A stretch of 64,000 nucleotides of DNA from Caccovicinus sp051878975 (GTDB lineage: Bacteria > Bacillota > Clostridia > Lachnospirales > Lachnospiraceae). This document shows positions 59,124 to 64,000 of the stretch, piece by piece. The number at the start of each line of letters is the position of its first letter. Positions within the stretch are counted from its first letter, which is position 1. The notes beneath the pieces are model-generated. The model saw only the letters and a program-made list of their open reading frames with translations. It was not told the origin of the DNA and searched no databases. Where the stretch lies: positions 62,001 to 126,000 of the forward strand of contig JBJELD010000041.1 of NCBI GenBank assembly GCA_051878975.1, given 5' to 3'. A program made the translations under genes and the position numbers.

Positions 59124-60185
59124 ATGAATCAGTTAACTGCAGCAGTTATTTTTGGCGGCCAGTCATCCGAACACGAGGTGTCCTGCATGTCTGCTGCCAA
59201 TGTAATCGAACAGATAGATAAAGAAACCTATAACCTGCTTCTGATCGGCATTACCAAGGAGGGCCGCTGGCTGAAGGCGGAGTCTTTGGAGGCGGTCCGT
59301 TCCGGAGCCTGGAAGAACAGCCCGGTGGAGGCGGTGATTTCCCCGGACGCGGTAAAAAAATGCGCCATCCTCACGGATGCGGAGGGAAACGTGACATTTT
59401 GCCATATTGATCTGGTATTCCCGGTGCTCCACGGTCTTTACGGAGAGGATGGAACGGTTCAGGGGCTTTTGGAGCTTGCAAAGATTCCTTATGTGGGCTG
59501 CGGTGTCCTGGCATCGGCTGTTTCCATGGATAAGCTGTACACGAAGATTATCGCGGACCGGATCGGAGTCCGTCAGGCTGCCTATGAGTCGGTGACGGCA
59601 GGGGAACTTGCGGATATGGAGTCTGTTGTGGCGAGAGTGGAAGCGCATTTTCCGTATCCGGTCTTTATCAAGCCTTCCAATGCCGGGTCTTCCAGAGGCG
59701 TCAGCCGGGCGGATAGCCGTCAGGAGCTGGAGAAGGGACTTCGTCTGGCAGCGGCGGAGGACCGGAAGATGCTGGTGGAAGAAATGATCGTGGGCCATGA
59801 AGTGGAGTGCGCCGTATTCGGAGGAGGCGTGGAGCCGGTGATCGCCAGTGGGGTCGGTGAGATTCTGGCGGCGGCCAGCTTCTACGATTATGATGCAAAA
59901 TATCACAATCCGGAATCCAGGACGGTGACGGACCCGGAGCTTCCGGCAGATGCGTCGCGTCGGATTCCGGAGCTTGCAAAGGCAATCTTTCAGGCGGTGG
60001 ACGGCTACGGTCTGGCCAGAGTGGATTTCTTTGTGAAGGATGACGGGACCGTAATCTTTAACGAGATCAACACCATGCCCGGCTTTACTGCCATCAGCAT
60101 GTATCCCATGCTCTGGGAGGCGCGAGGTATCAGCAAGCGGGAACTGGTGAAGAAGCTGATGAAGCATGCCATGCAGCGTGCATAG
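59124..60185 (+). CDS. ddl: D-alanine--D-alanine ligase
   Basis: 353 residues with the ATP-grasp fold. VIFGGQSSEHEVSCMSA near the start, VFPVLHGLYGEDGTVQG near 99, PVFIKPSNAGSSRGVSR near 178 and the omega-loop FYDYDAKY near 252 (Tyr favouring D-Ala over D-lactate), then FNEINTMPGFT. It makes the D-Ala-D-Ala end of peptidoglycan precursors in the cytoplasm. AAGGAGAAG precedes the ATG. A DUF1934 gene follows by 26 bases. Confidence 0.96.
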   Translation: MNQLTAAVIFGGQSSEHEVSCMSAANVIEQIDKETYNLLLIGITKEGRWLKAESLEAVRSGAWKNSPVEAVISPDAVKKCAILTDAEGNVTFCHIDLVFPVLHGLYGEDGTVQGLLELAKIPYVGCGVLASAVSMDKLYTKIIADRIGVRQAAYESVTAGELADMESVVARVEAHFPYPVFIKPSNAGSSRGVSRADSRQELEKGLRLAAAEDRKMLVEEMIVGHEVECAVFGGGVEPVIASGVGEILAAASFYDYDAKYHNPESRTVTDPELPADASRRIPELAKAIFQAVDGYGLARVDFFVKDDGTVIFNEINTMPGFTAISMYPMLWEARGISKRELVKKLMKHAMQRA

Positions 60186-60211
60186 AAACTTCGGAGGAGA
60201 ATGAAAGATAT

Positions 60212-60670
60212 ATGACAAAGGACGTACTCATTACCATCACCGGCAATCAGATGATGGACGGGGAAAGCGGCGATGTGGAGATGATCACCCGCGGCGATTA
60301 TTATCTGAGAAACGGAAGGCATTATATCATCTATGATGAGGTGATGGAAGGCTATGAGGGAATTATCCGCAACACGATTAAGATTCAGCCGGACAGTATG
60401 GATATCATCAAGACCGGGCTGACCAATGTGCATATGGTATTTGAGAAGAACAAGAAGCGGCTGGCCAGCTATGCAACTCCTATGGGGGAGATGATGGTAG
60501 GCTTAAGCACGAAACGGATTTTGGTGGATGAGAAGGAGAACAGCCTGAAGGTTCACGTGGATTATTCGCTGGATATCAATTATGAGCATGTATCGGAGTG
60601 CAGTATTGTGGTGGATATCCAGTCCCGTTCTCTGGCACAGGTAAATCTGAGGTCCTGGCCGGGCCGGTAA
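60212..60670 (+). CDS. DUF1934 family protein (YwiB-like)
   Basis: 152 residues, predicted calycin-like beta barrel; typical start DVLITITGNQ and MITRGDYYLRNGRHYIIYDE, then NTIKIQPDSMDIIKTG and YATPMGEMMVG. No signal peptide. The family is common in Firmicutes and has no proven function. Cotranscribed with ddl. Confidence 0.85.
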   Translation: MTKDVLITITGNQMMDGESGDVEMITRGDYYLRNGRHYIIYDEVMEGYEGIIRNTIKIQPDSMDIIKTGLTNVHMVFEKNKKRLASYATPMGEMMVGLSTKRILVDEKENSLKVHVDYSLDINYEHVSECSIVVDIQSRSLAQVNLRSWPGR

Positions 60671-60689
60671 GCAAGACGGCAGAAAAAAG

Positions 60690-60740
60690 AAAAGCCGTAC
60701 AGGGTGGAGCGTGCTGCTCCGGTCTGTACGGCTTTTGTAC
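60690..60740. terminator. Bidirectional terminator after the DUF1934 gene
   Basis: AAAAGCCGTACAG pairs with CTGTACGGCTTTT, with an inner stem GGAGC/GCTCC. Confidence 0.9.
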
Positions 60741-60756
60741 GGCCTGATTTATGCTT

Positions 60757-61251
60757 TTATGCTTTCTTTTTGCCGGAAGTCTTCTCTGCCTTTTCCGTCT
60801 TCTCTTTCTTATCCTTCTTGAATCTGGCGAAGAAGCCCTTCTTTGCCGGTGCAGTTTCGATCTTGCCGCCGCGGACGCTCTTGATCTGCGTGATGTAGAT
60901 TCCGCTGACAACGGCTTTCACCTCTGCCTTTACCGGAAGGGTTGCAAATACCCGCTCATCTGCGATGAGAGTCATGATCTTCGGACCGATTTTTGCCTTT
61001 ACCACCGGTACCTTGGCCCAGAACATATACTTCGGCGTCTGGTCGATCACCATCTTCGGAAGTCCCGATTCTTTAATCTTCAGCTTTTTCTTGTCAATGA
61101 TCAGCATGGATACCGTCTGCTCTGCGGCTTTCATCATGGCCTGCTGTTCCAGCTGCCTGCGTTCCAGCTTGCGGCCGAAGTAGTAGAGCACTGCCAGAAT
61201 GATGACTAAAATCACCAGAATCACGAACAATACTTTTAAAAATGTACTCAC
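60757..61251 (-). CDS. Membrane-anchored protein with basic tail, unrecognised
   Basis: 164 residues. An N-terminal helix (4-25; VLFVILVILVIILAVLYYF) is followed by a coiled-coil start (RKLERRQLEQQAMMKAAEQ), a compact domain (LIIDKKKLKIKESGLPK to VVSGIYITQIK) and a Lys-rich tail (KDKKEKTEKAEK). No family recognised. It is transcribed away from rpoB. Confidence 0.7.
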   Translation of the reverse strand: MSTFLKVLFVILVILVIILAVLYYFGRKLERRQLEQQAMMKAAEQTVSMLIIDKKKLKIKESGLPKMVIDQTPKYMFWAKVPVVKAKIGPKIMTLIADERVFATLPVKAEVKAVVSGIYITQIKSVRGGKIETAPAKKGFFARFKKDKKEKTEKAEKTSGKKKA

Positions 61252-61366
61252 TTGGGGAACCCTCCAATCCTACGTTTGACAGGCTGCATAAAACGGCATT
61301 TTTTGAACCTGCCCATTATCTAAAATAGTATACCATTTAATGAGAAAAAAGGCAAGTAAAAAATGC

Positions 61367-61395
61367 TTGACACCTTGACAGCCTTATGATAATAT
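61367..61395 (+). promoter_or_regulatory. Promoter of rpoB
   Basis: TTGACA (61367-61372), 17 bases, TAATAT (61390-61395) preceded by TGA, an extended -10. A second TTGACA lies at 61375-61380. Transcription would start near 61402, only about 25 bases before the upstream in-frame ATG at 61427. Confidence 0.7.
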
Positions 61396-61510
61396 GGAAT
61401 GTGCACTATTATGGAGGCGTGGGCCTATGGAGGACCCATTGCTTGCGTTGAAAAAAAGCAATATCAAGTTTCCAAGCAGATTGAATAAAGAAAACAGGGG
61501 TGAAACGTCA

Positions 61511-64000
61511 ATGGAGAAAAGCAGAATGCGTCCGGTGAAGGCCGGTAAAGGCATGAGAATGAGCTTCTCGAGACAGAAGGAAGTTCTGGAAATGCCAAAC
61601 CTGATCGAGATTCAGAAAAACTCTTATCAGTGGTTCCTTGATGAGGGACTGAAAGAGGTTTTTGAGGACATCTCTCCGATTGCAGACTTTGCAGGTCATT
61701 TGAGTCTGGAGTTTGTAGACTTTACATTGTGCAAGGATGATATCAAATATACCATCGAAGAGTGTAAGGAGCGCGATGCGACTTATGCTGCACCGTTGAA
61801 GGTAAAGGTACGTCTTTGCAATAAGGATAAAGCTGACGAGATTAATGAGCACGAGATTTTCATGGGCGATCTTCCGCTTATGACCGATACCGGCTCCTTC
61901 GTCATTAACGGTGCGGAGCGTGTTATCGTAAGCCAGCTGGTACGTTCCCCCGGTATATATTATGGCATTGCCCACGATAAAGTAGGTAAGGAATTATATT
62001 CCTGTACCGTTATTCCGAACCGTGGTGCATGGCTGGAGTATGAGACCGATTCCAACGATATTTTCTATGTGCGTGTGGACAGAACCCGTAAGGTTCCGGT
62101 GACCGTGCTCGTCCGTGCATTAGGCTTCGGTACCAATGCAGAAATTCTGGATTTATTCGGCGAGGAGCCGAAAATTCTGGCCAGCTTCGGTAAGGATCCG
62201 TCGGAGACCTACGAGGATGGTCTGTTAGAGTTATACAAAAAGATTCGCCCGGGCGAGCCTTTAAGCGTGGATAGTGCAAAAAATCTGCTGGATCTGATGT
62301 TCTTTGACCCCAGAAGATATGATCTGGCAAAAGTCGGAAGATATAAATTTAATACGAAGCTCCATTTCAAGAACCGCATCAAGGGCCACACACTGGCAGA
62401 GGATGTGGTGGATATCCATACCGGTGAGGTTCTGGCAGAAGCCGGCACCGTGGTAGATAAGGATCTGGCAGAGACCATTCAGAATGCAGCGGTTCCGTTT
62501 GTATGGGTAGAGGGCCCGACCAGAAAGCAGAAGGTCCTTTCCAACCTGATGGTAGATCTGTCTGCTTATGTTTCCTTTGATCCGAAGGAAGCTGGTGTTA
62601 CCGAGTTAGTATTCTACCCGGTGCTGGAAAAGATACTGGAAGATTGCGGTGACGATGAGGATGCGATCAAGGATGCGGTTCACCGCAGCATCCATGAGCT
62701 GATTCCGAAGCACATTACCAAGGAAGACATTCTGGCTTCCATTAACTATAATATGCATCTGGAAGAAGAAGTAGGCACGTCTGATGACATTGACCATTTG
62801 GGCAACCGCCGTATCCGTGCGGTGGGCGAGCTGCTTCAGAACCAGTACCGCATCGGTCTGTCCCGTATGGAGCGTGTGGTAAGAGAGCGTATGACCACAC
62901 AGGATGTGGATTCTCTGACTCCGCAGTCCTTAATCAATATCAAGCCGGTGACGGCAGCGGTGAAGGAGTTCTTCGGAAGCTCCCAGCTGTCCCAGTTCAT
63001 GGACCAGAACAATCCGCTGTCCGAACTGACCCACAAGAGACGTCTGTCCGCCCTGGGTCCTGGCGGTCTGTCCAGAGACCGTGCCGGATTCGAGGTTCGA
63101 GACGTACACTACACTCATTACGGACGTATGTGCCCGATTGAGACCCCGGAAGGTCCGAACATCGGTCTGATCAACTCTCTGGCATGTTATGCGAGAGTAA
63201 ATCAGTACGGCTTCGTGGAGGCTCCGTACCGTGTGGTGGACAAGAGTGATCCAATGAATCCGGTGGTTACCGATGAGGTGGTATATTTAACCGCTGATGA
63301 GGAAGACAACTTCGTGGTTGCTCAGGCAAATGAGCCGCTGGATGAAGAAGGACATTTCATTCACAACAATGTTTCCGGACGTTTCCGTGAGGAGACTTCC
63401 GAATTCCAGAAGAAGAATATTGACCTGATGGACGTATCCCCGAAGATGGTATTCTCCGTGGCAACTTCCATGATTCCGTTCCTTCAGAACGACGATGCGA
63501 ACCGTGCGCTGATGGGTTCCAACATGCAGCGTCAGGCCGTGCCGCTGTTAAAGACGGAGGCGCCGGTGGTTGGTACCGGTATTGAAGGAAAGGCAGCCGT
63601 AGACTCCGGTGTCTGCGTTGTGGCAAAGAATGCCGGTGTGGTAGAGCGCTCTGCTTCCAACGAGATCATTATCCGCCGGGATAAGGATGGAAGGAAGGAT
63701 GTTTACCATCTGATCAAGTTTAAGAGAAGCAACCAGTCCAACTGCTACAACCAGAAGCCGATCGTATTCAAGGGCAACCATGTGGAGGCCGGCGAAGTGA
63801 TTGCAGATGGTCCGTCTACGGATAACGGCGAGATTGCACTGGGCAAGAATCCGCTGATCGGATTTATGACCTGGGAAGGCTACAACTACGAGGATGCGGT
63901 TCTGTTAAGCGAAAGACTGGTGCAGGAGGATGTTTATACTTCTGTGCACATTGAGGAATATGAGGCAGAAGCACGTGATACAAAGCTGGGACCGGAGGAG
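61511..64000 (+). CDS. rpoB: RNA polymerase beta subunit (N-terminal 830 residues, 3' end outside window)
   Basis: The open frame runs to the last base. From ATG 61511 (AGGGGTG upstream) the protein starts MEKSRMRPVKAGKGMRMSFS, as expected for this group. GELLQNQYRIGLSRMERVV, the rifampicin region FGSSQLSQFMDQNNPLSELT and HKRRLSALGPGG, and CPIETPEGPNIGLINS are all intact; the rifampicin-pocket residues are of the sensitive type. An in-frame ATG at 61427 behind GGAGG would add 28 residues with no stop between, so the true start is uncertain. rplJ/rplL are not directly upstream. Confidence 0.98.
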   Translation, partial: MEKSRMRPVKAGKGMRMSFSRQKEVLEMPNLIEIQKNSYQWFLDEGLKEVFEDISPIADFAGHLSLEFVDFTLCKDDIKYTIEECKERDATYAAPLKVKVRLCNKDKADEINEHEIFMGDLPLMTDTGSFVINGAERVIVSQLVRSPGIYYGIAHDKVGKELYSCTVIPNRGAWLEYETDSNDIFYVRVDRTRKVPVTVLVRALGFGTNAEILDLFGEEPKILASFGKDPSETYEDGLLELYKKIRPGEPLSVDSAKNLLDLMFFDPRRYDLAKVGRYKFNTKLHFKNRIKGHTLAEDVVDIHTGEVLAEAGTVVDKDLAETIQNAAVPFVWVEGPTRKQKVLSNLMVDLSAYVSFDPKEAGVTELVFYPVLEKILEDCGDDEDAIKDAVHRSIHELIPKHITKEDILASINYNMHLEEEVGTSDDIDHLGNRRIRAVGELLQNQYRIGLSRMERVVRERMTTQDVDSLTPQSLINIKPVTAAVKEFFGSSQLSQFMDQNNPLSELTHKRRLSALGPGGLSRDRAGFEVRDVHYTHYGRMCPIETPEGPNIGLINSLACYARVNQYGFVEAPYRVVDKSDPMNPVVTDEVVYLTADEEDNFVVAQANEPLDEEGHFIHNNVSGRFREETSEFQKKNIDLMDVSPKMVFSVATSMIPFLQNDDANRALMGSNMQRQAVPLLKTEAPVVGTGIEGKAAVDSGVCVVAKNAGVVERSASNEIIIRRDKDGRKDVYHLIKFKRSNQSNCYNQKPIVFKGNHVEAGEVIADGPSTDNGEIALGKNPLIGFMTWEGYNYEDAVLLSERLVQEDVYTSVHIEEYEAEARDTKLGPEE

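Noticed and set aside
59163..60218. 351-codon open frame on the minus strand
   Set aside because: Antisense to ddl; high His/Arg content and no ribosome site.
1..64000. CRISPR array, insertion sequence, prophage or attachment site
   Set aside because: No direct-repeat array, transposase, integrase or tRNA-associated junction was seen.

Overview
The window looks like chromosome from a spore-forming member of the Clostridia, most likely Lachnospiraceae. This is inferred from family content (SpoIIR, a DUF4250 protein, a thioester/Cna-B-type surface protein, YesL, a Clostridia-type RpoB N-terminus), from purine-rich ribosome sites and sigma-A promoters, and from roughly 50% GC. No rRNA, tRNA, CRISPR array, transposase or phage gene was seen. 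Gene density is high and most genes fall in short operons.

Layout. 0-1.4 kb: end of a LicD-type gene and a polyprenyl-phosphate glycosyltransferase. 1.4-13 kb: an HPr-like protein, a BCCT transporter, a lipoprotein plus secreted ComEC-like metallo-hydrolase, a zinc phospholipase C homologue, sodium:alanine and sodium/calcium transporters, a degenerate polysaccharide deacetylase, a P-loop kinase, EutH and a MATE pump. 13-16 kb: clpB behind a CIRCE operator. 16-21.9 kb: a compact type IV pilus/pseudopilus operon (pilin, short prepilin peptidase, PilC, PilB-like ATPase, four minor pilin-type proteins), then signal peptidase I facing it. 22.8-32.5 kb: glycogen/maltodextrin block (glgB, glgP, an AraC regulator, malQ) with a DUF3810 metallopeptidase and an MscS channel. 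32.6-40.4 kb: cell-surface genes, including a 1061-residue thioester-domain protein with an internal LPKTG signal, plus purine nucleoside phosphorylase and a repeat lipoprotein.

40.7-45.7 kb: an enolase-superfamily enzyme and a solute-binding lipoprotein, divergent from a PrpR-N/PAS regulator whose sigma-54 ATPase domain is degenerate. 45.7-51 kb: cyclophilin, GNAT, YesL, PII, ispE and a GntR regulator. 51-58.4 kb: a TetR-controlled RND efflux operon (adaptor, permease, two TolC-like proteins), unusual for a presumed single-membrane organism. 58.4-61.3 kb: spoIIR, ddl, a DUF1934 protein and a membrane-anchored hypothetical. From 61.4 kb: rpoB, open at the window end and carrying its own promoter.

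The strongest candidates for something new are the double-unit surface protein with an internal sorting signal, the ATPase-dead sigma-54-type activator with its operator dyads, the RND pump with two TolC homologues, the HPr-like protein with both phosphorylation sites changed, the basic tail on the branching enzyme, and several structured intergenic elements with no obvious assignment.
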